A stretch of 64,000 nt of DNA. Origin: Leifsonia williamsii (lineage in GTDB: Bacteria; Actinomycetota; Actinomycetes; Actinomycetales; Microbacteriaceae). Location of the stretch: NCBI RefSeq assembly GCF_030433685.1, contig NZ_JAROCF010000001.1:558001-622000 (forward strand), written 5' to 3'. Below the pieces are notes generated by a model. That model ran no database searches. It saw only the letters and a list, made by a program, of their open reading frames with translations, and was not told where the DNA came from. Every line of letters starts with the position of its first letter. Position 1 is the stretch's first letter. Made by a program: the position numbers and the translations under genes. Positions 1-8,811 of this stretch are shown here, in pieces.

Positions 1-932
1 TTGAGGAGGTACGCCGTCTCGTCCTCGTCGATGACGATCTCGTCGATCGACCCGTCGTAGGGCAGGTCGGTCGTGCCGATCATGTACTTGCCCTCCCACG
101 GCAGCACGAACATCGGCCGGGTGTCGTCGGGCGACTCGAAGAAGATGCAGGTGTCGGGTGCGCCGGGGAAGGCGTCGACCACCAGGTGGCTGCCCTTCGT
201 CGGACCCATACGCCGGTCGTGCGCCCCGGCGAGGTCGAGCACGCGGTCGACCCACGGACCGGCGGCGTTGACGACGAGCCGCGCCGGCACGGTCTTCGTC
301 TCGCCGGTGACCCGGTCGCGGTAGCGCAGACCGGTGATGCGGTCGCTCGCGCGGACCAGCGACTCCACCGGCGAGTGGGTGGAGACGATGGCGCCGTGCC
401 GCTGAGCGTCCACCGCGAGTTCGACCGCGAGGCGCTCGGTGACCGGCACGTTGGCGTCGTGGAAGAGCCCGCCCCAGCGCAGGCCGGCGTCGGCGAGGGC
501 CGGCCAGTCGCGCTTCAGCCGCTTGCGGAAGACGACCCGGTTGAAGGGGAGCGGCTTGCCGATCGAGAGCACGTCGTGCAGCATCAGGCCGCAGGCGAGC
601 AGCCAGCCCGGCCGGCTCTGCGCCTTCGAGAACGGGATGAGCATCGGGTACGGGTGGACCAGGTGCGGGGCCTTGGCGAGCAGGATGTTCCGCTCGCGGA
701 TCGACTCGTAGACCAGGTTCAGCTCGAACCGCTCGAGGTACTTGAGCCCGCCGTGGACGAGCCGGGTCGAGATCGCGGAGGTGCGGGCGGCGAGGTCGTC
801 CTGGTCGAAGAGGGCGACCGAGAGGCCGCGCGCGGCGGCCTCCCGTGCGACGGCCAGGCCGTTGATGCCCGCGCCGATGATCGCGACGTCGACCGCCGGG
901 ATCTCGGGCGTGTAGGTTGTGAGCGCCGGCAT
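1..932 (-). CDS. FAD-dependent glycerol-3-phosphate dehydrogenase family protein (partial, C-terminus outside window)
   Basis: The first 310 residues are present; the 3' end runs off the left edge. Residues 17-26 carry a Rossmann FAD-binding GxGxxG motif (IIGAGING), and residues 51-70 hold the family block with LVHGGLKYLERF, as in GlpD. The enzyme should oxidise a polyol phosphate to a ketose phosphate and pass electrons to the quinone pool. The ATG at 932 lies one base after the stop of the LsrF-type aldolase, so it is the last visible gene of the transporter operon that starts near 6534. In this context the substrate may be a polyol phosphate other than glycerol 3-phosphate, as for EryB of erythritol catabolism; that is inference. 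A kinase that would make the phosphate is not in the window and could lie further left. Confidence 0.88.
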   Translation of the reverse strand, partial: MPALTTYTPEIPAVDVAIIGAGINGLAVAREAAARGLSVALFDQDDLAARTSAISTRLVHGGLKYLERFELNLVYESIRERNILLAKAPHLVHPYPMLIPFSKAQSRPGWLLACGLMLHDVLSIGKPLPFNRVVFRKRLKRDWPALADAGLRWGGLFHDANVPVTERLAVELAVDAQRHGAIVSTHSPVESLVRASDRITGLRYRDRVTGETKTVPARLVVNAAGPWVDRVLDLAGAHDRRMGPTKGSHLVVDAFPGAPDTCIFFESPDDTRPMFVLPWEGKYMIGTTDLPYDGSIDEIVIDEDETAYLL

Positions 933-933
933 G

Positions 934-1842
934 TCAGTGCGCGAGCTCGGGGACGTCGTGCCCGGCCGACTCGAAGGAGAGCTGCCGGTAGAGGTCGAAG
1001 GCGTCCTCGGCGGTGAGCCCGTCGTGGACGACCCCGCGCACGGCGGCGAGCATGGCGGCCGGGTGCTCGGACTGGAACACGTTGCGGCCCATGTCGACGC
1101 CCGCCGCGCCCTCCTGCATGGCGCGGTAGGCGACGCGCAGAGCCTCCTGCTCCTCCACCTTCTTGCCGCCCGCGATGATGATCGGCACCGGGCATGCGCT
1201 GGTGACGGTCTCGAAGCCCTCCTCGACGTAGTACGTCTTGACGAAGGCGGCGCCCAGCTCGGCGGTGATGCGCGTGGCCAGCCGGAAGTAGCGGGCGTCG
1301 CGGACCATCTCGCGGCCGACGGCGGTCACCGCGAGCACCGGGATGCCGGCGCTCTGACCCTGGTCGACCAACGTGGTCAGGTTCTTGACAGAGCGGGACT
1401 CGTTCTCGGAGCCCACGAAGACCTGCACGGCCAGCGCGGCGGCGTCGAGCCGGACCGCGTCGTCGATCGAGACGGCCAGGTCCTCCTGGCTCAGGTCGCC
1501 GAGCACGCTCGGGCCGCCGCTCGCGCGGAGCACGACGCCCTTGCCCGAGGTGGCCGGGATCGTGGTGCGCAGGGCGCCGCGGGTGCACATCAGGGCGTCG
1601 GCCTGCGGGACCAGCGGCACGATCGAGCGGTCGAGCCGCTCCAGCCCCGAGGTCGGGCCCTGGAAGTAGCCGTGGTCGAAGGCGAGCATGACCGTCTTGC
1701 CGTCGGCCGGGTCGAAGACGCGCGAGAGGCGCGCGCGCATCCCCCAGTCCTGTCCGGCGAGGCCCTTCAGCGGGAAGTCGCCCGCCCGGGCGACGGCGCC
1801 CCCGAAGTCGGTGCCTTCGCGGAGGTCGTCGAGGTCAGCCAT
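934..1842 (-). CDS. lsrF: LsrF-type class I aldolase/thiolase
   Basis: 302 residues that follow the Escherichia coli LsrF sequence pattern closely from end to end: MADLDD at the N-terminus, [19 protein letters not shown] at 51-69, the Schiff-base lysine region [11 protein letters not shown] at 200-210 (Lys202), IIIAGGKK at 221-228 and [14 protein letters not shown] near the C-terminus. LsrF acts on phosphorylated autoinducer-2 (3-hydroxy-5-phosphonooxypentane-2,4-dione); the wider DhnA family contains fructose-bisphosphate-type aldolases. The ATG at 1842 has the Shine-Dalgarno sequence GAAGGAG 8 bases upstream and overlaps the end of the preceding permease by 8 bases. The partner genes (a GlpD-family enzyme and a binding protein unlike LsrB) argue that the natural substrate is another ketose phosphate. 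The family call is sure; the substrate is not. Confidence 0.9.
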   Translation of the reverse strand: MADLDDLREGTDFGGAVARAGDFPLKGLAGQDWGMRARLSRVFDPADGKTVMLAFDHGYFQGPTSGLERLDRSIVPLVPQADALMCTRGALRTTIPATSGKGVVLRASGGPSVLGDLSQEDLAVSIDDAVRLDAAALAVQVFVGSENESRSVKNLTTLVDQGQSAGIPVLAVTAVGREMVRDARYFRLATRITAELGAAFVKTYYVEEGFETVTSACPVPIIIAGGKKVEEQEALRVAYRAMQEGAAGVDMGRNVFQSEHPAAMLAAVRGVVHDGLTAEDAFDLYRQLSFESAGHDVPELAH

Positions 1843-2896
1843 GGGTGTTCTCCTTCTTTGTGATGGGCAGGGAGTCGCGCAGCCGCGCGAGCACGGACCG
1901 GCCGGTGCCGGTCGCGGCGGTCGAGACGACCACGACCGCGACCACGAGGACGCCCTTGAGGATGTTCTGGGCGCCGACGCTCCAGCCGACGAGGTTGAGC
2001 AGGCCCGACAGCAGCACGAAGAACAGCGCGCCGGTCCAGGCGCCGACGGGCACCGCGCGGCCGCCCGAGATGAGCGTGCCGCCGATCACCACCACGGCGA
2101 CGGAGTCGAGCATGTACGAGGTTCCGAGCACGGTGCTCGGCGAGATGAAGGCGGCGAGCAGGCCGCCCGCGAGCCCGGCGAGGCCGCCGCTCACGAGGTA
2201 GGTGATCGCGGTGACGCGCCACACGCGGATGCCGGCGCGCTCGGCGGCACGCGGGCTCTGGCCCACGGCGAGCACCGAGAGGCCGAACCGGGTGCGGGCG
2301 AGCACGAGCCCCACGACGACGGTGACCGCGACGACGACCAGCGCCATGACCGGGATGCCCAGCACCTTCGCGTTGACGAAGGCGCGCAGCCCCGCATCGG
2401 CGGAGGCGCGGTTGGCGTCGGCGAGCAGCAGGGTGGTCGACTGCACGATCAGGCTGGTGGCGAGCGTCGCGATGATGGGCGGCACGCGCAGCACCAGGAT
2501 GGCGATCACGCTGATCAGGCCGGCGCCGAGACCGGCACCCACGGCCGCGGCGATCCCGACCACCGGGCCGGCGGCGGCGCCGACACCGACGGAGACGTAC
2601 GACGCCATCGAGACGACCGTGCCGACCGAGACGTCGATGTTGCCAGGCCCCAGCGTGATGACGAGCATCTGGCCGAGTGCGACGAGCACGAGGAACGGCG
2701 CCAGCGACAGCGCTTGGGCCAGCGGGTCGAAGGGTGCTGCGGGCCGCACGGCGACGATGCAGAGCCAGACGGCCAGCACGCCGATCAGCGACCAGCCCCA
2801 GGCGGGCCAGTGGAACCGGCGCCGCGTCTCCACCACCGGGGTCGAGAGTGTGGGCGGGGTCTGCGCGGGAGCAGGTGTGGAGGTGGAGGTGGTCAT
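1835..2896 (-). CDS. Sugar ABC transporter permease (RbsC/LsrD type)
   Basis: 353 residues, hydrophobic throughout after a cytoplasmic N-terminus of about 35 residues rich in Thr, Pro and Ser. It has the family signature of ribose/AI-2-type permeases (BPD_transp_2): about ten membrane segments, [20 protein letters not shown] after the third segment and a C-terminal [21 protein letters not shown] block. The ATG at 2896 overlaps the stop of the first permease as ATGA, so the two are translationally coupled and probably form the heterodimeric membrane channel. The start was chosen for that overlap; a longer open frame upstream has no support. The substrate cannot be read from the sequence. Confidence 0.9.
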   Translation of the reverse strand: MTTSTSTPAPAQTPPTLSTPVVETRRRFHWPAWGWSLIGVLAVWLCIVAVRPAAPFDPLAQALSLAPFLVLVALGQMLVITLGPGNIDVSVGTVVSMASYVSVGVGAAAGPVVGIAAAVGAGLGAGLISVIAILVLRVPPIIATLATSLIVQSTTLLLADANRASADAGLRAFVNAKVLGIPVMALVVVAVTVVVGLVLARTRFGLSVLAVGQSPRAAERAGIRVWRVTAITYLVSGGLAGLAGGLLAAFISPSTVLGTSYMLDSVAVVVIGGTLISGGRAVPVGAWTGALFFVLLSGLLNLVGWSVGAQNILKGVLVVAVVVVSTAATGTGRSVLARLRDSLPITKKENTHG

Positions 2897-3906
2897 CGGC
2901 TGAACCTCTCGGTGATGATGCGGCCGGCCAGCACCGCGAGCACGATCACGCCCTGTGCGCCGGCCTGCATGCTCGACGGGAGCGCGACCAGGCTGAGCAG
3001 CACGGAGATCAGGCCGAGGGTGACGGCGCCGAGCGTGGTCCCCAAGGGGAGCGCGCGTCCGCCGGAGAACGTGCCGCCGCCGAGGATGACCGCGGCGATG
3101 GTGGTGAGGGTGAAGTTGCTGGCCGAGTTGATGTCGCCCGACCGCGTCTGCGCGGCCAGCAGCAGGCCGGAGACGAGGATGAGCACGGCAGCGAGCACGT
3201 AGGCCGTGACGCGGGTGCGGGTCAGTGACCAGCCCGCCTTGTCGAGGGTGGCGGCGCTGGAGCCGAGGGCGCGCATCCGGGCGCCGACACGGCTGCGCCG
3301 GGTGAGCCACCAGCCGACGAGCGCGGCGAGGGCGATGAAGACCAGCGGCGGCGGCACGATGTCGCTGCGCCAGGAGCCGATGGCGGTCAGCCAGGCCGGG
3401 GTCGCGCCTCCGGGCGTGGGCAGCAGCTGCAGGCCGACGCCCAGCCAGACGAACGACATGCCGAGCGTCACGATGATGGAGGGGACGCCGCGCTTCTGCA
3501 CGATCAGTCCGAGCAGCGCGTAGACCACGAGCACCGCGCCGAGCATCAGCACGCCGAGCACCGGGTTCGTGGCCAGGAGCGTGGCGGCGATGACCGTGAC
3601 CAGACCGACGAGGTTGCCGATGCCGAGGTCGATATCGCCGACCGACATGATGATCATCTGCGCCTGCGCGGCGAAGACCAGTGGCACGGCCGACATCAGC
3701 ATGAGGCTGAGCCCGGTGACCGAGAGGATGCCCGGCTGGATGGCCGCGGCCAATGCCACGATCACCACCAGGGCGACGAGGGAGAGCAGGGCGGGCGAGC
3801 CGTGGGCGAGACCGGCGCGCAGCCGGGTCGCCGCGGGCGGCCGGCCGGAGCCGCGGGCCGCGGTGCCGGGTGCGGGCGCCGTGGAGGCGGTGGTCGCGGT
3901 GGTCAT
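2893..3906 (-). CDS. Sugar ABC transporter permease (RbsC/LsrC type)
   Basis: 337 residues of the same BPD_transp_2 permease family as its neighbour. Residues 1-30 are polar and low in complexity, followed by about ten membrane spans. [19 protein letters not shown] near residue 90 is the conserved loop that contacts the ATPase side, and [14 protein letters not shown] in the C-terminal third is the second family block. The ATG at 3906 overlaps the ATPase stop by 4 bases (ATGA). Paired with the other permease it makes the membrane part of a high-affinity importer. Confidence 0.9.
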   Translation of the reverse strand: MTTATTASTAPAPGTAARGSGRPPAATRLRAGLAHGSPALLSLVALVVIVALAAAIQPGILSVTGLSLMLMSAVPLVFAAQAQMIIMSVGDIDLGIGNLVGLVTVIAATLLATNPVLGVLMLGAVLVVYALLGLIVQKRGVPSIIVTLGMSFVWLGVGLQLLPTPGGATPAWLTAIGSWRSDIVPPPLVFIALAALVGWWLTRRSRVGARMRALGSSAATLDKAGWSLTRTRVTAYVLAAVLILVSGLLLAAQTRSGDINSASNFTLTTIAAVILGGGTFSGGRALPLGTTLGAVTLGLISVLLSLVALPSSMQAGAQGVIVLAVLAGRIITERFSR

Positions 3907-5423
3907 CGGGCGGTCCCTTCCTCGAACGAGTCGGCGATGATCCGCTCCTCGGTGTTGCTGTCGCCCGCGAGCTCGGACACGATGCGCCCCGCGCGGAGCA
4001 CGTAGACGCGGTCGCAGTGCGCCATCTCCGCGTTCTCGGTGGAGTACCAGACGATCGCGCGGCCGGCGGCGGCCTCCGCCTTCATCAGGGTGTAGAGCTC
4101 GTTCTTGGTGGCGACGTCGACGCCGCGGAACGGGTCGTCGAGCAGCACCAGGGAGGCGTCCGTGGCGAAGGCGCGGGCGACCAGCACCTTCTGCTGGTTG
4201 CCGCCGCTGAGCGCGGTGATCGGGGTGCCTGCGGCGCCGCGGATGCGCAGCGCGTCGATCCAGCGCGCCGCGAGCTCGCGCTTGGCGCGGCCGTTGACGA
4301 CGCCCGCGGTGCTGATGCTGCGCAGGGCGGCGACGGTCAGGTTCTGGGCGACGCTCCAGAGCGGCAGGATGCCGGAGGTCTGGCGGTCGCCGGGAACGTA
4401 CGCGCGGCGGCGCGGGGCGCTCACGCCGCGGGTCAGCGGGCCGGCCGACCAGAGCCGGGTGAGCATCCGCTCCTGGCCCTGGCCGGCGAGCCCCGCGAGA
4501 CCGACGATCTCGCCCGAGCGGACGGTGAACGGCGCGCCGTCGCCGCGGATCGCGGCCACGACCTCCCCCGCCTCCCTGGCCTCCGCCGCGGCCTCGACCT
4601 CCGCCGCCGCGTGCACCTCGCCGCCCATCGCGTGCAGCAGCGTGCGCTCGTCGGCGCCGGTGAAGACGCCCGCGACGGCGCCGTCGCGCATGACGGCGAC
4701 GCGGTCGCTGTGCGCGATCACCTCGGCCATGCGGTGCGAGATCAGCAGCACGCTCACGCCGTCGGCGGTCAGCCGGTGGAGGTGCGCGTAGAGCTGGCCT
4801 GCCGCGTCCACCCCGAGCGACTCGGTCGGCTCATCCAGGATGAGCAGGCCGAGCCGCTCGGTGCAGAGCGCGCGGGCGATCTCGACCATCTGGCGTTGCG
4901 CCAGGGTGAGCTCGCCGACGCGGCGGACCACCGCGATCCCGTGCCCGGGGAAGACGGTGTCCAGCACCTCCCCGATCCGCCGCTCCGCGCGGCCCATCCA
5001 CCCGAAGGAGGCCGAGCGGCGGCGGTCGGAGAGGTACGCGTTCTCGGCGACCGTGAGGTCGGCGCAGAGCGCCAGCTCCTGGTAGACCATGCGGACGCCG
5101 GCCGCGGCGGCCGAACGAGCGTCCCAGGTCGTGCCTGCGGCATCCCGGGCCGTCACGGCGCCCGCGTCGGGCTGCTCGCGACCGGCCAGGATGCGCATGA
5201 GCGTGCTCTTGCCCGCGCCGTTGTGACCGACGAGCCCGAGGATCTCGCCGCGCTCGACGTGCAGGTCGACACCGGTCAGCGCGCGGGTGCTCCCGTAGCG
5301 CTTGGTCACGCCGCGGGCGGCGATCGTCGCCGCCTGGCCGGGCGCGGTCGCGGGGGCGGTGGCGGCGTCGGCCGCGCGCTCCTCCCCCACGCTCGTGGTG
5401 GTCGGTTTCATCGTCGTTGGCAT
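3903..5423 (-). CDS. Sugar ABC transporter ATP-binding protein, duplicated NBD (RbsA/LsrA type)
   Basis: 506 residues with two fused ATPase domains, as in RbsA, MglA and LsrA. The first half carries a full Walker [10 protein letters not shown], at 66-74 and Walker B LLILDEPT, but its signature is altered (LTLAQRQ in place of LSGGQ). The second half has lost Walker A ([12 protein letters not shown]) but keeps LSGGNQQ at 405-411 and [12 protein letters not shown]. This reciprocal pattern is normal for the family. Residues 1-33 are a low-complexity extension. The ATG at 5423 has a strong GAGGAGGAG ribosome site; a second Met at residue 5 is the alternative start. It is the second gene of the operon, 31 bases after the binding protein. 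Confidence 0.92.
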   Translation of the reverse strand: MPTTMKPTTTSVGEERAADAATAPATAPGQAATIAARGVTKRYGSTRALTGVDLHVERGEILGLVGHNGAGKSTLMRILAGREQPDAGAVTARDAAGTTWDARSAAAAGVRMVYQELALCADLTVAENAYLSDRRRSASFGWMGRAERRIGEVLDTVFPGHGIAVVRRVGELTLAQRQMVEIARALCTERLGLLILDEPTESLGVDAAGQLYAHLHRLTADGVSVLLISHRMAEVIAHSDRVAVMRDGAVAGVFTGADERTLLHAMGGEVHAAAEVEAAAEAREAGEVVAAIRGDGAPFTVRSGEIVGLAGLAGQGQERMLTRLWSAGPLTRGVSAPRRRAYVPGDRQTSGILPLWSVAQNLTVAALRSISTAGVVNGRAKRELAARWIDALRIRGAAGTPITALSGGNQQKVLVARAFATDASLVLLDDPFRGVDVATKNELYTLMKAEAAAGRAIVWYSTENAEMAHCDRVYVLRAGRIVSELAGDSNTEERIIADSFEEGTAR

Positions 5424-5454
5424 GGCTCCTCCTCGAACTCGCCGGTCGGTCGCG

Positions 5455-6534
5455 CTACTTGAGCGCGGGCGCCTCGGCGTCCTTCCCGTCGGCGACGGCG
5501 GCGATGGCGGCCTTCACGCTGGCCTCGTCCCACGGGTACGCGGCGTACTCGTCGGCCGAGAGCGTGCCTGCCCAGTAGTCGAGGTCGTCCTGGCCGATCT
5601 CCAGCAGCGGGAGCACGACGGTCGACGGGACCTTCTCGCCGGCGAGGAGCTCCAGGCCGACGTAGAGGGCGGCCACGCCCTGGCCCGGGTCGGTCAGCGC
5701 GGCGAACGAGCCGTTGCTGATGCCCGAGTCCTTCCAGAACTTCAGCGACTTGCCGTCGGTGTCGAAGACGACCACCGGCGCCGGCCGGCCGGCCGACTCG
5801 AAGGCCTGCACGACGCCCATGCCGCCGATGCAGCCGGGCACCGCCGCGATGGGCGGCAGCGAGCCGAGCACCGAGACGATCTCCTTCTGCGCGGTGGAGC
5901 CGTCGCAGTAGCCGTTGACCTCGGCCGCGACCTTCACGCCCGGGTAGTCCTTGAGGATCTCGTGCTGGCGCTTGTTGAACTCCTCCTCGGGCTGCGAGCC
6001 GATGACGCCGCGGTTGATGATGATGTCGCCCTTGCCGTCGATCGCCTTCAGCGCGGGGACGAGCGAGACCTCGCCCCACTTGGCGTAGTCGTTGCGGACG
6101 ATGTGGGCGCAGTCGGCCTTCATGTCGGCGTCGAGCACGAGCACGGTGATGCCCGCGTTGCAGGCCTCCTCGACGGCGGGCACGAGAGCGGTGGAGGACG
6201 CCGGGATGACGATCAGCATGTCCGGCTTCTGCAGCACCAGGCTGCGGATCTGCGACGCCTGCTCGGTGGCGCTGTTCTCGCCGGGGGCGTTGACGGTCGT
6301 GTACTTGGAGACGACGCCGTCCTTCTTGAGCTTGCCGGCCTCCTTCTCGAACTTGTCGATCAGGGTGAGCCGCCAGCCGTTGACGAAGCCGTTGCTCAGC
6401 GCGACCGAGATGCCCTCGGTCTTGCCGGAGCCGCCGTCGCCGCTTCCGGCCGCGCCGGCGGAGCAGCCGGTGAGGGTGAGGGCCGCCGCGACGGCGGCGA
6501 CGACGCCGATGCGGCGCCAGGATCGAAACTTCAT
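5455..6534 (-). CDS. Sugar ABC transporter substrate-binding lipoprotein (ribose-type periplasmic-binding fold)
   Basis: 359 residues. A lipoprotein signal runs over residues 1-24 (KFRSWRR, hydrophobic core, lipobox LTGC with Cys24), then a Gly/Ser-rich linker. The rest fits the peripl_BP_4 (RbsB/LsrB) fold, starting [19 protein letters not shown], with [14 protein letters not shown] and a C-terminal hinge region. It lacks visible similarity to the AI-2 pocket of LsrB, which is one reason to doubt an AI-2 role for the operon. GGAGG sits 7 bases before the ATG. It is the first gene of the operon and lies beside four phased operator-like palindromes and the divergent GntR regulator. Confidence 0.9.
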   Translation of the reverse strand: MKFRSWRRIGVVAAVAAALTLTGCSAGAAGSGDGGSGKTEGISVALSNGFVNGWRLTLIDKFEKEAGKLKKDGVVSKYTTVNAPGENSATEQASQIRSLVLQKPDMLIVIPASSTALVPAVEEACNAGITVLVLDADMKADCAHIVRNDYAKWGEVSLVPALKAIDGKGDIIINRGVIGSQPEEEFNKRQHEILKDYPGVKVAAEVNGYCDGSTAQKEIVSVLGSLPPIAAVPGCIGGMGVVQAFESAGRPAPVVVFDTDGKSLKFWKDSGISNGSFAALTDPGQGVAALYVGLELLAGEKVPSTVVLPLLEIGQDDLDYWAGTLSADEYAAYPWDEASVKAAIAAVADGKDAEAPALK

Positions 6535-6612
6535 TGTTCTGCCTCCAGTGGGGGTTCGCTTCTCTGCGAGTGCTGTTCGGGTCCGGCGGGCCGGTCTGTT
6601 GCCTCAGGTCAA

Positions 6613-6668
6613 CTTGTCACATCTAACTCGTCATGACAAGCTTGTAGTGACAAGACTGTAGACAGTAG
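6613..6668. promoter_or_regulatory. Four tandem 14-bp operator-like units between binding protein and GntR regulator
   Basis: Units start at 6613, 6627, 6641 and 6655, exactly 14 bases apart. Unit 2 (CTCGTCATGACAAG) is a palindrome with one mismatch, unit 3 (CTTGTAGTGACAAG) has perfect 5-base arms CTTGT/ACAAG, unit 4 contains ACTGTAGACAGT, a perfect palindrome, and unit 1 begins CTTGTCA. The region is AT-rich compared with its surroundings and sits 79 bases before the importer start and 64 before the regulator start. The likely ligand-controlled binder is the adjacent GntR/HutC protein; this is inference. Confidence 0.6.
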
Positions 6669-6731
6669 CCTTGCGGAGTGTCAAGCCAGGCTTCTCCGGC
6701 GACGAGGCCGGGCAGGAGGGAGGGGGAAGCG

Positions 6732-7484
6732 ATGCCCGCACAGGCATTGAGCGATGTGCCGCTGGACCGGGACTCCAAGGAGCCCCTCTGGCAGCAGCTC
6801 GTCGGGGTGCTGCGCGATGCGATCGAGACCGGCGCCCTCGCGCCCGACCAGGCCCTCCCCTCCGAGAACGACCTCATCGACCGCTACGGCGTCTCGCGCA
6901 CGGTGGTGCGGGAGGCCCTGGCCGAGCTGGTGCGCCGCGGCCAGATCTACAAGATCCGCGCCAAGGGCTCCTTCGTGTCGCCGCCGCGGCGCGACCTGTC
7001 GTTCATCGGCTCCAACGCCGGCTCCTCCGAGGACCTCGCCGGCAGCGGCCGCACGGTCATCACGCGCGTGCTGTCGCTGGACGAGGGGGAGGCGGACGAG
7101 CGGGAGGCCGCGGCGCTGCGCCTGCCCGAGGGCGCGCCGGTGATCCGCATGCGCCGCCTGCGCACGGTCGACGGCACCCCCTGGCTGCTGGTGCGCACCA
7201 CCCTCCCCCGCGACCGCTTCGCCAGCCTGCTGAAGGCGCACCTCGAGAACCGCTCGCTCTACGACCACCTGCGCCGCACGTACGGCATCGCGCCCGCGGG
7301 TGCCGACCGCTGGCTGCAAGCGATCATCCCCTCCCCCGAGGAGGCCGCCCTGCTGGAGCTGCCCGCCGGCGCCCCCGCCCTCGACATCGAGTCGGTCGCC
7401 TGGGACGAGGACGGCACGCCGTTCGAGTACTACCACGCGCTGCACCGCAGCGATGAGTCGCGGTTCTACGTGGGGGTGCGGTGA
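6732..7484 (+). CDS. GntR-family (HutC subfamily) transcriptional regulator
   Basis: 250 residues. The N-terminal winged helix is typical (PLWQQLVGVLRDAIETGAL, then LPSENDLIDRYGVSRTVVREAL), and the C-terminal half has the UTRA ligand-binding fold (VIRMRRLRTVDGTPWLLVRT; a C-terminal FEYYHALHRSDESRFYV block). I chose the ATG at 6732 because GGAGGGAGGGGG lies just before it; an in-frame GTG at 6678 would add 18 residues but overlaps the promoter zone. Divergent from the LsrF/GlpD import operon, so it probably represses that operon and itself until a sugar phosphate binds. Confidence 0.9.
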   Translation: MPAQALSDVPLDRDSKEPLWQQLVGVLRDAIETGALAPDQALPSENDLIDRYGVSRTVVREALAELVRRGQIYKIRAKGSFVSPPRRDLSFIGSNAGSSEDLAGSGRTVITRVLSLDEGEADEREAAALRLPEGAPVIRMRRLRTVDGTPWLLVRTTLPRDRFASLLKAHLENRSLYDHLRRTYGIAPAGADRWLQAIIPSPEEAALLELPAGAPALDIESVAWDEDGTPFEYYHALHRSDESRFYVGVR

Positions 7485-7499
7485 GCCCGGCGCCTGCCG

Positions 7500-7625
7500 G
7501 TCGGCGAGACATGCCGTCGCGGAGTGCCTGCGCCCGCCGAGTCGGCACGACATGCCGTCGCGGTGCGCTGACCTCGGCGCCCACCGAGTTGGCACGACAC
7601 GCCGTCGGGGAGTGCCGGCGCGCGG
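7500..7625. repeat. Three degenerate direct repeats (GGCACGACATGCCGTCGCGG-like)
   Basis: Copies begin near 7500, 7541 and 7588. Each holds a variant of GACATGCCGTCGCGG followed by about 20 less conserved bases. They fill most of the 185-base gap between the regulator and the next convergent gene. No open frame or clear terminator is seen here. They resemble in flavour, but do not match exactly, the other short repeats of this window. Confidence 0.45.
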
Positions 7626-7650
7626 CGTGTTGCGCCAAACCGTTCGGCTA
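7624..7650 (+). repeat. Copy of short repeat family GGCGTGTTGCG (intergenic)
   Basis: GGCGTGTTGCGCCAAACCG followed by TTCGGCTAATC. Related copies occur at 34857 and 49464, both inside coding regions. It is followed by ACGGCCGTTTGGCCGAT, which can fold on itself. Confidence 0.4.
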
Positions 7651-7669
7651 ATCACGGCCGTTTGGCCGA

Positions 7670-8164
7670 TTACGGCGCCGCGCGCTCCGCGAGCCGTGCC
7701 AGATCGCTCGTGAACCGCTCGGCATCGACCGCCGCGAAATAGCCGGCGTCGGCGGCCTCGACGTCGGCGGTGGCGCGACGTGCGGCGGCCGCGCCCTCCG
7801 GAGTCGCGCGGAGCACCCGCGCGCGGCCGTCGGTCGGGTGGCGCAGCCGCTCCACCAGTCCTACCTTCTCGAGGCCGCGGACCACCTGCGACGTCATCAT
7901 CGGGTCGGTCGCGGCGAAGCCGGCGAGGTCCACCTGGGTGACCAGCCGCTCGGGCTCGGTGTCGCCCAGCCAGGTCAGGGAGGCCAGCAGCACGTACTGC
8001 ACGTGGGTCAGCCCGTGCGGTGCGAGCGCGGCGCGCATCACGGCCTGCCAGCGGTTCGTCACCCGCCACAGCAGGAGGCCGGGGCTCTGCCCGGCGGCCG
8101 GGAACCGGCTCCCGAGGCCGCCGTCAGGCGCGCCGCCGCCAGGCGCGCCGCGGCCCTCAGACAC
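7670..8164 (-). CDS. MarR-family transcriptional regulator
   Basis: About 164 residues. It has the MarR winged helix: LTHVQYVLLASLTWLGD, a recognition helix region DPMMTSQVVRGLEKVGLVER and the wing RHPTDGRARVLRATPEG. The N-terminal 20 residues are Gly/Pro-rich. The GTG at 8164 was taken as start because AGAGG lies 6 bases before it and it overlaps the end of the SRPBCC gene by 8 bases; another GTG at 8185 is possible. Co-transcribed after the SRPBCC gene, so it likely controls that operon through the palindrome at 8624-8639. Confidence 0.85.
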   Translation of the reverse strand: MSEGRGAPGGGAPDGGLGSRFPAAGQSPGLLLWRVTNRWQAVMRAALAPHGLTHVQYVLLASLTWLGDTEPERLVTQVDLAGFAATDPMMTSQVVRGLEKVGLVERLRHPTDGRARVLRATPEGAAAARRATADVEAADAGYFAAVDAERFTSDLARLAERAAP

Positions 8165-8606
8165 GCGCGGCCTCTGCGGGCGCACCCGTCGACCGCGCCT
8201 CCGCCGCCGCCAGCAGCTCGGCCATCGCCACCGGGAAGTCGCCCGCGATCTGCGGCCCGAGCTCCGGGCCGACCGCGTCGGCCTCCTCGCCCGCGATCTC
8301 CACGGTGTGGGTGACCGAGGTGCGGCCCTCCTGCTCCACGAGCGTGTGCCGGAAGGTGAGGGTGAGCCCGCCGAAGGCCGTGCGGTCGGCGTAGACGTGT
8401 CCCGGCTCCAGCTCCACGATCTCGGAGGTCATGGCGTCCTGGCCCTGGGGCGTCACCGTCACGCGCGTGCCGACGGCGAAGGGGCCGTGCAGCTCGAAGC
8501 GGTCGCTCGCCAGGCCGAGCGGGGTGCCGCTGTGCAGGTCGCGCAGCGCGGCCCAGACGGCGGCGGCGGATGCATCGGTGGTGGCGCTGAAGTCGGTGGT
8601 CCACAT
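8157..8606 (-). CDS. SRPBCC (START/Bet v1-like) domain protein
   Basis: 149 residues with a polyketide cyclase/START-like pattern: an N-terminal strand-helix WTTDFSATTDASAAAVWAAL, a VGTRVTVTPQG turn, and a long C-terminal helix beginning VGPELGPQIAGDFPVAMAEL. Such proteins bind hydrophobic ligands; no catalytic residues can be named. The ATG at 8606 is preceded by AAGGAG at the right distance. A Met five codons upstream would place the ribosome site inside the gene and was rejected. It is the first gene of a two-gene operon with a MarR regulator. Confidence 0.8.
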   Translation of the reverse strand: MWTTDFSATTDASAAAVWAALRDLHSGTPLGLASDRFELHGPFAVGTRVTVTPQGQDAMTSEIVELEPGHVYADRTAFGGLTLTFRHTLVEQEGRTSVTHTVEIAGEEADAVGPELGPQIAGDFPVAMAELLAAAEARSTGAPAEAARV

Positions 8607-8623
8607 GGCATGCTCCTTCATCT

Positions 8624-8639
8624 ACTAAGCGCGCTTAGT
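8624..8639. promoter_or_regulatory. Perfect 16-bp palindrome, likely MarR operator
   Basis: ACTAAGCGCGCTTAGT is a perfect inverted repeat lying 17 bases before the SRPBCC start codon. Its size and place fit an operator for the MarR-family regulator encoded in the same operon, giving feedback control. No other copy was noticed in the window. Confidence 0.6.
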
Positions 8640-8683
8640 TTATGGCCCGACGGCACGCCGCGTCAACCGATGGAGGCGGCTCG

Positions 8684-8811
8684 TCAGTCCGCCACGCGGA
8701 GCGCGAAGGTGTCGACCTTGTGGAGGTCCGCGTCCTCGGCGCTGCCGCTCCCCGGAAGGTCAGGGCGTCGATCCTCAGGTCGCGCAGGTCGTCCGGTGTC
8801 GCCGTTGGCGG
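8684..8811 (-). pseudogene. Possible remnant of a coding region
   Basis: After the stop of the membrane-protein gene, the minus strand reads DDLRDLRIDALTFR in one frame and then, after a one-base shift, DADLHKVDTFALRVAD followed by a stop. Both pieces look like protein (alternating charged and hydrophobic residues, GC-rich third positions), but no start or ribosome site joins them. It may be the decayed end of an older gene. Nothing else is visible between 8640 and 8811. Confidence 0.25.

Noticed and set aside
934..6534. AI-2 (Lsr) uptake operon
   Set aside because: The aldolase and layout fit, but the binding protein is not LsrB-like, no LsrK, LsrG or LsrR is seen and a GlpD-family gene is included. 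Kept as a family name only.
7500..7625. CRISPR-like direct repeats
   Set aside because: Repeats are degenerate, spacing is uneven (41 and 47) and there are only three.
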